A stretch of 64,000 nt of DNA from Pomphorhynchus laevis (taxonomy: Eukaryota > Acanthocephala > Palaeacanthocephala > Echinorhynchida > Pomphorhynchidae), in NCBI GenBank assembly GCA_012934845.2, contig WNNJ02002631.1:124001-188000 (forward strand), given 5' to 3'. Below, one piece after another: positions 35,330 through 48,800 of this stretch (its first letter is position 1; each line of letters opens with the position of its first letter). The notes below the pieces were generated by a model. It ran no database searches, had not been told where the DNA came from, and worked only from the letters and a program-made list of their open reading frames with translations. Both the position numbers and the translations under genes were made by a program.

Positions 35330-38300
35330 AATATTATTATTAATTGACAACGAATTGAGCCGAGGCTCTTTACAAGTTGCTTCACAAAATAAAAAGAATA
35401 AAAAGAATAAGAGTCGTTTTGTCCCTCCATCATCAGATAAACTATTGAAAATCCCACCGTTGTCTTGAGAAGGAAGGGTCATCATCCAGTAGGGAGCAAA
35501 AACTTGAAGCAGTAGACGACAAAACCTTCGCACTCTGAAGCTAATTCCAAGATCGTACGACTCGTTTGGCAAAGCAGGAAACTGCATGCATGTACCTTTG
35601 TGTTTTCAGCATCAGGGGGTGTCCGCGAAGAGAAGGTTGACCTCTCAGTTGCAGTAGATGTGACAGTGGATGATCTTTAGTATGCAGAATTTTCCAAACA
35701 AGAGAGAGATCTCGCTTGTCACGGATATATCGCAGACAAGGCATATTTAATATCTGGAGGCGTTTCGCGTAGCCATAAATATGCAGCCCTGAGACTAATT
35801 TAGTTGTTGATCTGAACACTTTCTCTAATGCACGACGCTCATAAGTAGTTTCGGGATAACAAGCTGGCGATGCGTATAAGATATGGCTCAAGAAAAAACG
35901 CATTTGCTAAGGTATGGTAACATAACGGATCTATGCCTATCAGAGCTCGACGAGTATGTCCTATTAAGCGTTTTGTGATGCAACACACGTAGTCTGAATG
36001 CTTTCGAGTGGATAAGTCAGCACAAACCCAAACTCCCAAATCTTTATATGAGTTGGTTCTTTCGATACTAATTGAACCAAACTGGTACTCACCTCCAAGA
36101 TGATCACATGATCTTCGTGATATACGCATACATGTACATTTAGCGGAATTGATCCTCAAGTGATTTCGTATAGACCAATTGGATATAACGTCGACGTCGC
36201 TTTGTAAATGCTGTTTGTCAAGATCGGAAATAATAGGTCGCCAAACTTTAAGATCATCTGCATATAATAAACTGAATGAACTGATATTTGGTATCAAATC
36301 GTTGATATAAAGACTGAATAAGATGGGACCCAATACACTTCCCTGTGGAACACCTAACAACACTGGAAATAGACTCGACAGCGACTCACTTACTCGTACG
36401 ACACTTTGTCGGTTGGAAAGGAATACACGAATCCAGTTTATGATCCTCTTATCAAGATGAATGTGCTCCAACTTCTCAATAAGACGCGTGTGATTAACTG
36501 AGTCGAACGCTTTTGAGAAATCAAAGAAAATGACATCAACTGGTATGCCTTGATCATAATAGTGATACCAATTTTCACGTGCATGTAAAAGATTAGTAGT
36601 AGTGGAATAACCTTTTCGGAAGCCATGCTGTGCTGGGTTCAAAATTTGAAATCTATTTAGAAATTCTATTATTCGTCGCTTAATCAATCTTTCTAGAACA
36701 CGACAACACACGCAAGTGAGACTAATAGGCCTATAATTGTCAATGGACGAACTATCCCCTTTCTTATAAATAGGACAGATGATGGAATTCTGCCAATCTG
36801 AAGGAACAACGCCAAAAGCAACAGACGCAGAGAAAATATTGTAAAGCGGATGACATATTATGTCAGCGATGTTGCGCAGATATACTGGCGGTAAGCCATC
36901 TGGACCCGCACCTGCTTTGCATTTAAGTTTCCGAAGCTCTTGGAGAACATCATCACATCGGAAGAGGTCGCTGGTGTCATCTCCGAGCGATTCAAATGTA
37001 CACGGATCACCCATTGTCACATCCTTATGGTCGAGATTCAAAGAATGGAAATGATTTCTAAACATATTTAATATCTGCAAAGAATCAGTTATGAATTTCC
37101 CATCGTCACGCTGTATGCAATTTATAGGTTTACAGCACGTATGCTTAGCAGTCACATACCTAAAGAAAGAGCGGGGATCACGGTGACAGTTTATACTTAG
37201 CTGATTTTCGAAAGATCGCCTACCAGTTCGCTTCATGGACGTAACGAGGTTTCGCCATTTCTTATAAGTGCTGAAATTAGCTCTGTCTTTACGATAGTTA
37301 TTAAAGGCCTTACGTCTCATCTTTAAAGCATGTTTTATGTCGCTATTAAACCAAGGCGGTGAGATCGATGTCAAACAGTGTTTACTCTGAAGAGGTGAGA
37401 AACGATTAAGGAGGTGGTACAGAGTATCCCTGAAAAACTGCCATGAATATTCGACGCCAACATCAAAAGCATCCAACCACTTTACCCCAACGAGATATTT
37501 ATTTACTAGAGCAAAGTCAGTTCTGAATGGGTTTACAGACGACGTCGGATTTACGCCATGTGAGTAGACATCGCTCAGACCAATCGAAATGACCACATGA
37601 TCTGAATGACCTATTGGGTCCAGATAGCTTAATCTATCAAGAATGTCATATGGTACAGTAAGGCATAAATCCAAAAGTGAATGTGAATCCTGTGAAACTC
37701 TTGTATTCTGACTGAAATGTTGCTTAAGAGCCAAGCTGTTTATTAAGCCAAGTAGCTTCAAACTCTCGACATCCGAGTCATTGGAAGTGTAATTAACCCA
37801 ATTCACAGATGGCATGTTGAAATCACCGAGTACAACAAATCTATCACAATAACTACTTCTCTCCATTAAAGCAGCTATGCTATCTGTGTTTGATCTTGGA
37901 GAACGATACACAGTCAATACCGTTATTGGGTGTTGACAATATAGCCTAATACACAATGCTTCATTATGGTTAATAGCATTACTAAGAGTTTCAATTACTC
38001 GGAATTGAAGCCTATTAGAGATATACGCGATAACACCTCCTCCAATTTTCCCTGTTCTATCACTTCTACTTATGCTGTATCCCTCAATGAATATATCTAC
38101 GTCTGCTATTGACGAACTAAGCCAAGATTCTGTGAAAATACCTACATCTGGTACGATATCTTGAAAGAGACATTTTATTTCATCTAACTTATTAAGTAGA
38201 CTACGAATATTCGAGTAAATGATTTTTAAACCACCATTATTTGTGCTCAACTTGAAGGAAAAATCGCGAAGAGATTTTCGAAATTCACGAATACACCGAT

Positions 38301-38465
38301 CGACATTGAGGCAAGGTGAAACAGTGAATATTTCACGTCTTAGGCGGAGGGCGCCAAAGTGGTAAGAAGGCTTGCAGGATTGATCACATCTGACAGTCCC
38401 TTCCAATGAATATGTAGACGCCTCCGCACAACTCGAAAATTTTGTATTGTCAATACAAATAATAA
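35330..38465 (-). mobile_element. LINE family A' copy 7, nearly intact ORF2
   Basis: One 880-codon frame (38481-35839) covers almost all of ORF2. Endonuclease motifs come first: IIYSNIRSLLNKLDEI (about residue 87), FTESWLSS, VLGDFNMPSVNW and GHSDHVVISIG. The RT has GPDGLPPVYL, CPIYKKGDSSSIDNYRPIS, QHGFRKGYSTTTNLL, FFDFSKAFDSVNH, GVPQGSVLGPILFSLYINDL and LLYADDLKVW (catalytic DD kept). A single one-base shift in a run of six T near 35890 moves the last ~120 codons to frame 35541-35903, ending AKRVVRSWN. The 3' UTR has GAGC-CTCG-GCTC (35357-35368) and a TAA-rich tail. No ORF1 is seen; the 5' end is probably truncated. This is the best-preserved LINE in the window. Confidence 0.95.
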
Positions 38466-38469
38466 TAAC

Positions 38470-41400
38470 TATACAATACAATAATTTATTTAACGTGGCA
38501 AATGCGTGTAAAATGCACGCTTACATGACCACTAACAAACAAAAAAAAGAACATCAAAGGTCACAGGTAATTAGTTAATTGTTAAAATAAAATTGGATTT
38601 GGCGTTTGAAGTACGGCATAGATGTTAATTGGCGGATATGAATAGGCAGTTGATTCCACAAGAGAGGAGCAGCCACAACGAAGGAGCGGAAGCCAAAAGA
38701 GGTAGAGTAGATTGGGACATGTAAAAGAAGGGAATTACGGGAACGCAGAGCACAATACAAAGTACGAGAATTGTCGAGTAAAGGAAGGTTTAGAAATGAA
38801 GGGGTATGATAAGTTATAAGGCGAAAAGCAATGATAAGAAGACGAATTTGAACACGACAATAAATTGTAGGCAAATCAAGAGAAACAAGATAGTGGGATG
38901 TATGATCAAAACGACGAAGACGGAGGAGAACTCGGACGGCAGCGTTGATGATGCGTTGTAAAGGAAGAAGAGTGGATTTAGGTGAGTTGGAAAATAGACT
39001 AAGACAGTAATCAAGTCTTGAGAAAAGAAGAGAAGATATGAGAGTCATACAAGAAGGGAAATCGATCAATCTACGAACTTGACGGAGATTGCGGAGTATC
39101 AAGGTAGATGAGCGTACTTTATCACTAACGAAAGGTTTAAGTGAAAGTCGGTTGTCGAAATGAAAGCCTAGGAAAACGAGATTATCAACGATAGGAAGAA
39201 TTGTAGAATTTAGTGATACGGAAGGAGGTTCTACGCCGAAGCTTCGAGGTAGGATCCACATAATTTTAGATTTATCAGGATTCAGAGAAAGGCGAAGGGA
39301 AGAAAGATGATTGGAAATTGAGAGAAGACAGCTGGATACAGAAACACTAAGATCATGAATACGATGAGCAGTTGCGTGAGCATAGATGAGAATGTCATCA
39401 GCATATTGCATAACATGAAAGTTAAATTTATGAGAAATCGAAGACAAGTCACCGAGAAGAAGAGGGAAAAGCATAGGGCCTAATACGGAGCCTTGTGGAA
39501 CACCGGACGGGATGGACGAAGGATGGGAGAGAGAAAATTTAGAATATACGCGAAATGTACGGTTTGATAGATATGAAGAAAACCATGATACAGTGTGTAA
39601 ACAGAAGTCATAATCATGACGAAGACGATGTAGAAAAATTGAGTGATCGACGATGTCAAAAACAGACGATAGATCAAGAGAAACTATGACACTACATAAT
39701 GTATGATTGCGCGAGATGAGTAAGTCGTTATAAACTTAAAGACAGGCAATTTCAGTAGAGTGATTAGAGCGAAAAGCGGCTTGGAAGGGAGGAAACAAGT
39801 TATAGGAAACGAGATATGTATTAACTTGCTTAAGAACGAGACGCTCAAGGAGTTTAGAGAGGGTTGGGAGAAGTGAGATTGGACGGTACGAAGATGGTAG
39901 TGAGGAGTCGAGAGATTGCTTTTTCGATGAGATGACGAACAGTGGCGCATTTCCAGATGGAAGGAAATGTACGGCTACGGATGGACGAGTTGAACAATGT
40001 GGTTAGGAAGGGTGATATAGAGGAGCAGATATTTTTAAGCAAGTGAGTTGGAATTGGGTCAGAAGGAGAGGTTTTATTAGGTAATGACAGCAGAACCGAA
40101 GAAACTTCATCAGACGAAACGGGAAGAAGGTGCAATAGTTCTGGGAGGGAAGTATTTAAAGAGAAGAGTGGGTACAAGGGGGCTACGGGTTGTAGGGAAA
40201 GTAAATTAGATAGCTTAGTTTGTAGATAAGAAGAAAATTCATCAGGATTTATATTACAAGAAGTAGATGATCGTGAAAGAATTGAGTTTAAGATTTTCCA
40301 ATGAGATTTAGAGTTGGAAGATGACTCGAGTTGATTTCGCCAAAAGAGAGTAAGTTTAGTACGTATAAGAATGAGATGTGAACGGCGTTGGGAAAAGTAG
40401 GAATCACGAAGATTTGGAGGGAGTGAGTTGAGTGAACGTTTAAGAAAGCGTTTATACATACGAAAAGAGTGACGGAGTCGACGCTTAGAAAGACTACAGT
40501 CAGAATCGAACCAGGAAGCATAGCGCAAGCGCTAGGAACGTCAAAGTCGACTAGGCAGAAGGTTATTGAGGATCGACGTAAGTTCAGAATCAAACAGAAT
40601 GCAGAGATCATCGGGAGAGAAATAGTTAAGAGGAAGTGAAAAGAGTGAAGAATTGAGTAAGGCTGCTCAGAGAATAGGGATATCGAGAAGTTTCCAGGGT
40701 CGACTTTCTGTAGATAATGGTAAAGACGGAGAAGGAGGATGGGGACGAGTAAGAGTAAGAGTGACAAGGAAATGATCGGACAAACCGGGATCAGTAATTG
40801 ACAAGGAAGTATAGTCATTGAAGCAGATAGGGACAGCAATGATGTCGAGAGCACCGCCGAGAATATGAGTTGGGCTTGTTGAAAGTAATTTATAGTTAAA
40901 ATCAGAAAAAAGATTAGGTAAAGTGTTAGAGTCAGAGTTAGCCGGGCGATTAAGACGAATGTTAAAGTCACTGAGAACAAAAGAAGGAGTATAAGACAAT
41001 GAACAGTGAGACATTAGATCTGCAAGGTCGTTAAAGAAGATACGTGATGGGGCAACTGAACCTGGACGGTATACAATCACAAGTTCCAGAGAGGGAAAGG
41101 AGTTGATAATCTGCATATGAGTGATTCGAACGAGGTGTAACGGATGTTAACGTTAATTTTACGTAAAGACATTGGGTGACGAGTAATGGCAACTATACCG
41201 CCATGGTTAAAAGCAGTAGATGTATGAGAGGCAATTGGACGAGCTGATTCAACTAAAGAACAACCAGAGCGACATAGACGACGAATAGCAAGATCGTCGG
41301 AGTCACAATGCCAGGATTCGGTAATGCAGAGAATATCGATAGATAATTGATCGAAGATATCGAGAAGCAAATCAGCTTTATGAAGAATGGAGCGAGTGTT

Positions 41401-42290
41401 AATAGGGTAAGACGAAAAGTATGCTTAGGAGCGAGATCGACTAGCGAAGAAGATAAGGGGGAGAGATGGGACGCCATCGAATTTTTGGCCTTGTGTGTAC
41501 AACGTGAAAATTTCCATTGATTTCACGTATATATAAGGATGACTTGCCGTTTGTTTCACGTCGATGTTTCTCAATGCGAGCTAAATTTAGCCGGGCTATA
41601 TCAGAAGGGGAGCGGTTAGGAAAGATACGACTAGTAGACGAAGTGGTAAGAAGTTTAAAACGTTGGGAAAGTACCAAGGATTCATGTGAACTATGTCGGA
41701 AGACGATTTTCAAGAGTGGAGGACTGAGATGATTGGATTTAGTGGATTTGTTTAAACGGATCAAAGATACAGGAGCGATATTATTGAAGAGGGATGGATT
41801 ATTATCAGGAAGAATGGTTGCTAGTATAGACCTGAAAGCAGTTACATCATCATCGAGGCGACATTGAGGAGAAGCAGATTCGGAAACCATTAAATTAGAT
41901 ATGATAATGCATCGATCGCGCGAAGGAAAACGATTACGTAGTGGTGCACGGACAGATCTGGTAGGAATCGAGGCAGAAGAGCAGATAAACGTGGGAATGA
42001 CAGGGGTGCTAAGTGAAGATTTAAGATAGTTTGGAGCATGTGTGACAGGAGTGGAGTGTTGAATCGGTTGATCGGAGATGTTACTGGAGATGATTTTGAC
42101 GGAAGGATGTAAATTATTGATAGGTGATACGGTTGGAGCATGTGTGACAGAAGTGGATTGTTGAATAGGTTGAACGGAGATGTTTCTGGAGATAATTTTG
42201 ACAGAAGGAATATGTATAGATTCATGTGGTATTATTTTAATAGGTTGCTGTTTTAACCTATTGATGTCGGCTTGTGATATCATCGATGAA
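38470..42290 (-). mobile_element. LINE family B copy 1 (L2/CR1-like), ORF1 and ORF2
   Basis: ORF1 (41441-42283, 280 codons) has Ser/Thr/Pro repeats, then SRDRCIIISNLMVSESASPQ, RLDDDVTAFRSIL and a basic tail with IRWRPISP. The endonuclease lies in frames 40667-41370 (CITESW, VLSDFNIRLN, GLSDHFLVTLTL). The linker starts RYASWFDSDCSLSKRRLRHS (40528). RT motifs are SPSDPIPTHLLKNICSS, SYRPI-type text in shifted frame, then VMQYADDILIYAHA (catalytic DD) and LVFLGFHFDNRL in 38575-39474. It ends LWNQLPIHIRQ...QIQFYFNN. The 3' stem is GCGTGTAAAATGCACGC (38504-38520), followed by a tail rich in TTATTG. A few frameshifts are present. It is highly similar to copy 2 but lacks the first part of ORF1 seen there. 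Confidence 0.93.
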
Positions 42291-42644
42291 GTTTCGCCTT
42301 TTTAAGTGATTTATCTTCTGAAAAGTCCATAATCGTTGCGGAAGATTTTAATACACGTTTCATGAACCCTGTTCCATCTAAACTTAAGCAACTGTTATAC
42401 TTTTTCAGTGAGTTTTGTCTTGAGTTGCACGTACCCGTGGAAGGATGGACTTATGTGTCTCACAATGGGCGAAGTTGCATCGATTTTATATTTAAACTGG
42501 AGATTGCATCAGAATGGGCTTTACCCCGCAAACACAATCCTGTTCTTTCATCCTAGAAAATCATATTAACACTCCAATAGAGAAATCTTTGCCTGAATCT
42601 TTGCCAGAAACCTTTGAATCTTTGCCAGAAACCTTTGAATCTTT

Positions 42645-42690
42645 GATTCAAATTCCTGAAACAAATAACTTTGTTTCAGGAATTTGAATC
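42645..42690. repeat. 46 bp perfect hairpin, 21 bp arms, TAAC loop, next to small tandem repeats
   Basis: Arms start GATTCAAATTCCTGAAACAA. It is preceded by three tandem copies of a GAATCTTTGCCAGAAACCTTT-like 21 bp unit (42590-42645; the outer copies are partial) and lies inside the interrupted part of LINE C. Confidence 0.9.
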
Positions 42691-42711
42691 ATAATATGAT
42701 TAAAGACGCAG

Positions 42712-42792
42712 TTTTGATTTAGCATTATTATGTTTTGTTTATTTTATAATTATATTAAATACGTAGACTCAGTTAGCTGATTTAATTTGATC
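42712..42792 (+). repeat. Third, partial copy of the pLTR-like repeat end
   Basis: TTTTGATTTAGCATTATTAT onwards to TGATC matches the last ~80 bases of the 223 bp repeats at 15080 and 15575, with a 5-base insertion near the end. It shows that this repeat is mobile or dispersed and not a local duplication. Confidence 0.75.
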
Positions 42793-45049
42793 TTCTAAAT
42801 GCATATGAAATAGAAACAAGTTTCTCCAAAATCAGTGAATACCTTCTCACTGCATGTCATCCACTCTCTAACCGCAATTCTCAACATTATGGAAACAAGA
42901 TACATCGTAAGCCAATACCCATTGTACAGCTACGGAGAAAGCTCATATTTATGGGCAGAAGCCGGCGGTTTGATCATGATATTAATATGAATTTTATTTT
43001 CTTACGGCGTGTGTATTGTACGATGTTATCAAAATTTCGCGAATCAATATTATTAAAGGAAGAATACAAACGCTTGCGAAAAGCAGAACGATGTCCCTGG
43101 AAACTGCATAGAAAAACAATGCTAGTACCTCCGGCATCCCGATGAACCGTTGGTTTAAGCATTTTAACGATATTCTCGTTAATTTACAAGACCTCCCAAT
43201 GTGTCGTAATAATAATGCGCTGATAACATTGTCATTCTTGGGCAGTGACAATGACTAACTAAATGCTCCATTTTAATTGCCCGAATTGGAACTTGCTCTC
43301 TTTTCTATGGTCTAATAATAAGGCGGCCGGCCCTGACCGACTGTGTGTTGAACAAATTAAATATTCCTTTCATTTATTATCGTGTTATTGGCTACATTTA
43401 TTCAATTGTGTCCTTACGGTTATCAAATGCCGGTGTCATGAAAGCAAGCTGTAATAAAAATTTTGTATAAGGGTAAAGGGGATATAAGTGATACTATCTC
43501 TTACCGTGAAATTACCCTTCTAAATCATATCTATAAATTTTTGTCCACTCTTATAACCAGTCGATTATCGAAACACCGTGATTATCTGTTGCCGCCAAAA
43601 CAATTTAGTTTCCGACCTCACCGATCAATGGTGGACGCAATTAAGGTAGTTCGTGAACAAGTGTTATTACAATTCGAACACAAGAGTCATTTATATTGTA
43701 TCTTTGTTGACTTTAAAAAAGCCTTTGATTCAGTTAATCAAGAAATACTCACTCGTACATTGCCAATGGATTTCCGGGTATCTGGTCTTATGCTGAAACT
43801 CTTGTGCAAAATCCTCTATGCCAATTCATTAAATGTCTTCGACGGACATACTTCATCAGGTACAATAAGTGTTAGCCGCGGTGTGATGCAGGGAAATCCG
43901 CTCAGCCCTATCATTTTTACTGTTTATATTCATGATTTGCCGTCTCATCTGAGAAACGAATGTGAAACATCAAGTTCTGTTATTTACGCTGATGACTTAG
44001 TTATTCTAGCGAAAGATCTGAAATCGGCTCAAAACGTAACCACTGCTCTAGCTAACTACTGTTCAAATAATCTAATTAAAGTGATTATCGATCAAACAAA
44101 GGTAGTAAAGTTTCGTATAGGTGGCGGATTGTGCGCACATGACAAGATTAGTTTAAACAGCAGGAAGGTAGAGTTCAGTAATAAATACACGTACTTGGGG
44201 ATGCTATTGACGAGTATGTGGTCTTTTAAGCTTTATATCGAAAAGAAATGTGCGAAAATCGTCATAGCCACTTCGCGAGTTAAATCTTTAGGTAAGCTTT
44301 CCTTCAGTATTTTCATGTCATTCTTCTACCGATTTTGTCGTACGCGCTTTCCGCAATCTGGGCAGACCTCACTACCGCTAATTTTGCGCAGATCGACAAA
44401 TGTAAAGGCAGATTCATTAAGCGTGTTGTAGACGTCTCTCTAAAGTGCTTGACCACTGCGGTTTGTTTTATCTTAAGTCGAGTTATATACGGAGTATTAA
44501 CGAAATATGATCAGAGCCCAAGATACGGTGCATTATATTCAAAATAAAAAAGACTTTACAGATAAGGTAAGCAAGCTAGATCATCAACTGTACATTTCAC
44601 CAGTTAATACGCAAACGAGTTGGCAGTCTCCGTGTGCTTCTAAAAAACCCCTAGTTTGAAGGGTTTCTTTGCACGGATATCACGACAAGTTTTGTAGCAC
44701 TCGCATACCCGTCCATAAACGTGGAGTTTCGTGTGTGTTTTTCTGTGGTGATATATGTGTCTTTATTCCACGTAATTGAGTGCCCGGTGTTAGCGCAAAA
44801 ATCTTCGAAGGATATCGATGGGTTAAGTTTACGCCTAACTTGATAAACCTGCTAAATTTCTTTTTGCCTGTTGGGGACTAGCGGTGGACTATCAAAGATT
44901 GATATTATTTCAAATTCGTCGTTGCACAATGCTTTATTTAATAAATAAAGGAAATAAATAGAGGAAATTAAATGATGCTTATAAATTACGATTTGACTAG
45001 AAAATTGCAAATAATTATGGCATTTTTCGAATAAAATAAAAAAATACAA

Positions 45050-45741
45050 TTTATTATTATTTATTACAAGACTTTGAAACATAAAAGAGTTATTTTGTCT
45101 TATCACAATATTAAGAAAATGAAAAAAGACAGAAAAAAAGTAGTTCAGCAATAATAAATTGTCACATAGTTTTATATTTCCTGTAAAGAATCTTCTCTTT
45201 TTAACCACATGCTCAGTGCATTCTGGAATGATTTGTACTGTGCCATAGACACGATCGAATTCGGCAATCGGTTCCATAGGTTTACCGCTCTGTGAGATAA
45301 TCGCAAGTATCTATGACATTTCCCGTGTGATTGCACAACAACTGATAAAGAGTGTCCTCTGTGGCTCGGGCGATCATTTAGAATAACAGATTCCGATGGA
45401 TAACCAGGAAAGACATGGATCATTCGCCATAACTGTAATAAATCATTGTACACATATCTCTTGTAAACTGAAGTAATATTTAGTTGGCTTAGTCTATCAC
45501 AGTAGGCGATGTTCCGAAGACCAGAACATAGTTTGGAAAATCGGCGAAGAATCTTTTCTAATTGGTTTATTTCACCACGCGTAGAAGAAAAAGTCGCCGG
45601 CGAAGCATAATCAATGATTGGTCTGATCAACGCCTTATATAATAGTGAGAACTGAGACGGTTGAAGCGAACTAAAGGTATTTTTGATCATGTTTAAAGGT
45701 ATTTGAAATACTAAAGGTATTTTTGATTCTGAACAATTATC
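45050..45741 (-). mobile_element. LINE family A copy 8, 3' part (left of the inserted LTR element)
   Basis: Frame 45172-45690 (minus) gives the last domain of ORF2: ALIRPIIDYASPATFSSTRG, RRFSKLCSGLRNIAYCDRLS, then RPSHRGHSLSVVVQSHGKCH and LSHRAVNLWNRLPNSIV. It then enters a 3' UTR that ends CTTGTAATAAATAATAATAA (45052-45071). A clear 3' hairpin is not seen in this copy. The 5' continuation is 49627-52570, on the far side of the inserted Ty3/gypsy element. Confidence 0.9.
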
Positions 45742-45819
45742 TGTTATATTAATTCGATTTAGTTTTATTCTAGATTACTTTGTGTGTTGAATAAAACCTG
45801 CTTGGTTTAAACTACAACA
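45742..45819 (+). repeat. 5' LTR, 78 bp
   Basis: Starts TGTTATATTAATTCG and ends CTACAACA (TG...CA). The size is unusually small for a Ty3/gypsy element. Both ends agree with the TTATC target duplication, so the boundary is firm. No clear tRNA primer-binding site was recognised next to it. Confidence 0.93.
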
Positions 45820-48800
45820 ATTTATTCAACACAATAAGGATTCGAATCAATGTCGCTGGATAGTCAACAAATCAATCAACTCACACAGTCATCTGGCCAA
45901 CGGTCGAACATTCGACTAGAACGATTCGATGTGTTTTCAGATGAAAGCGACAGTCAAAGAAAGTTTAAGCTTTGGAAACGCAACTTCACATATTTGCTGA
46001 CGACGAGTCCAGACGTAAATCCTTTGGAATGCCTCATGATGCATGTTGGAACACAAGTCTATGAGCTCATTGAGGATTGCACGGAATTTAAGGATGCTAT
46101 GTCTACACTGGAGCGAATATATATAAAGAAACCTAATGAAATTCTTGCGAGACACATACTGTCGATTCGATCACAGAAAATCGACGAAGATATATATTCC
46201 TTTGTGCAGTCACTACGTTCATTGTCCAGAGATTGCAATTTCAAAACTGCAACCGCTGATGAGTTTAGGAATGAGTACATAAGGGATTCGTTTATACGGG
46301 GTTTGCGGTCAGATACAGTCAGACAGCGTCTTCTCGAATTTGATCAGTTGGATTTGGACAGGGATGTCACTGTCGCCAAATCACTTACAACCGCACAACA
46401 AAGTATCGGCTTTTATCATCTGACTGACGAATCAGAACCAACTCAGCGGTTAAGTGTGGTGGCTGTCAACACTGATAAGAAAATATCCTCTGTAATTAAA
46501 ATGGATTCCGATAACGAATTGTGTTCAAGTCAACATTGTGTAAATCAGGTGAGCGTTACTCCAAACCGTTATACGTATGTAAAGGGTACAACATGTTATT
46601 TCTGTGGAGGAAGAAAACATCAACGATTAAATTGTCCAGCCAGAATGATAACATGTCATAAATGCGGAAAACAGGGCTACTTTGCTCGTGTATGCAATTC
46701 TTCAAAACGAGATCTAATATCATCGTCAGCTGTATTACTTTCATCCCTCAACGTGAATTCAAACTTTCAGTTAAAGGTCCCGATTTATATTATGGATAGG
46801 AGGTTCGAAGCATTAGTCGACACTGGCAGCTCTTTGAACTTCTTGGATAGTAAAGTCGCACAGGCGTTAGGCCTTCAAGTACATTGGGTAGATACCCAAG
46901 TATATTTAGCGTCAAAAAACCATAAAAAGGGTATCCGGAAAATGCACAGTAAATTTAGAACTCGACAATAAAAAGTACCTAAACGTCGACATGTTTATTC
47001 TACCACAACTTTGCACCGACGCCATTTTGGGTCTACCATTCTTGAAAAAACATGAGAAATTCACAATACAATTTGGTGGATCTTTGACATGCTTTGAAAT
47101 GGTATCTGCATCGATAGTTGAAATCGAGAGTCATCGATTATTTCAAAATCTCAGTTTAGATGTACGCCCATTGCAACAAAAAGCCGGAAGTTCAACAAAC
47201 AAAATACAAAATTTATTCGAAGCGAGATACAACAGATGCTAAATAATGATGTAATCGAGGAGAGCATATCTCCATGGCGAGCGCAAGTTGTCGTTGTATC
47301 CCGTAATACTGGTAGAAAACGACTTGTAATGGATTTTCACAAACGATAAACCGCTATACGTTTCTGGATGCTTATCCGCTACCGAGGATAGCCGATCTTG
47401 TAAATAAGGTTTTTTTACACAAGGATTATTCTCTTGTCGATTTAAAGGAAGCATATTACCAGATCGATATCGACCCACTGGAACGACACTATACAGCTTT
47501 CGAGGCTTGCGGAAAACTCTACCAATTCAAGAAAATTCCCATGAAGGTAACCAATGGAGTTTCCAGTTTCCAGCGATACAAAAATAAGTTTATAGAGATA
47601 AACGGGTTAAAGGGGGTGTATTCATACCTTGATGACATTATTGTGTGTGGCACAACGATTTCGGATCATGATGAAAATCTAAAACGGTTTAAAAACGCTT
47701 TGCATCGATACGGACTTCAAATCAATAGCGATAAAACCCTGTATCGCGTTATAACAATATGCACGCTTGGGTACGAGATATCCCACAAAACATTACGACC
47801 CGATCCCAGTCGACTCGCAGCGCTAAATCAACTAAGGATTCCACACGATAATCAGACACTCAAACGACTTATGGGTTTCTTTTCCTATTATAGCAAGTGG
47901 ATTAAGAATTTGTCAACAAAAATAGCGACTTTGACAAGAACGGACTTGACGTTTCCATTGAATAGACTCGCTCGTAAAGCAATAGAATTGATCAAAACCG
48001 ATTTAAAAAGTGCATGCGTACATAACATCGACGAGGATGTTCCTTTCGTGGTTGAAACTGATGCATCCAACACTGCAATTGGCGCGACACTATTTCAAAA
48101 CGAGACCCGTGGCTTTCTTTTCAAGAAAGCTGAACATTCACGAAAGACGACATCATATTATAGAAAAAGAAACATACGCAATAATCGAAGGCTTACGAAA
48201 TTGGAAACACTACCTGGCGCCACGTCTCTTTACTCTCATAACTGACCAGAAGTCTGTAGCCTTCATGTTTGATCACACACGTCATGGGAAAGTCAAAAAT
48301 GACAAAGTTGCAAGATGGCGAATGGATCTTGCAAGTTTCCGGTACGCAATACGATATCGGCCGGGGAACTTCAATAAATCGGCTGATGTTATGTCACGCG
48401 ACGTATGTGGATTAGTAAATCATCTTGAGGATCTTCATAAACTTCAGGAAAAATCGCTACACCCAGGGGTCACACGGATGTTACATTTTTTACGAAATCA
48501 AAACCTTCCCTATTCGGTAAGTGACGTACGGGAGATTACGTCAATGTGTCAAATTTGCTGTCGTATCAAGCCACGTTTCTACAAACCTCCAGTTGATCTT
48601 CATATGATAAAGTCGACCTCTCCCATGGAACGCATATCAGTTGATTTCAAAGGTCCTCTTCCCCGATCATCAACCGGCGCAACATATTTGTTCACTGCAA
48701 GCGATGAGTACACTCGCTATCCATTTGCTTTTGCTGTCCGCGATACATCTGCAAAAACGGCTAAAGCGTGTCTTCGTCAAATCATTGCGTTATGTGGATG

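Larger units (their letters stand above)
42305..44550 (+). mobile_element. LINE family C, 3' part: end of endonuclease and RT
   Basis: It begins DLSSEKSIIVAEDFNTRFMN (the DFN motif), then WTYVSHNGRSCIDFIFKLE (42445-42520), the end of an APE endonuclease. Foreign repeats interrupt at about 42560-42800. The linker frame 42951-43145 and the RT follow: NKAAGPDRLCVEQIKYS, MYKGKGDISDTISYREITLL, QFSFRPHRSMVDAIK, IFVDFKKAFDSVNQ, GVMQGNPLSPIIFTVYIHDL and SVIYADDLVILAKD (catalytic DD intact), in 43463-44431. Frames shift after 44330. No tail or 3' hairpin was found, and 44551-45049 holds no gene that I can see. The 5' part may be 34005-35325. Confidence 0.85.

Noticed and set aside
45820-45850. Standard tRNA primer-binding site after the 5' LTR
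   Set aside because: The sequence after the LTR does not clearly match a tRNA 3' end by eye, so none is called.
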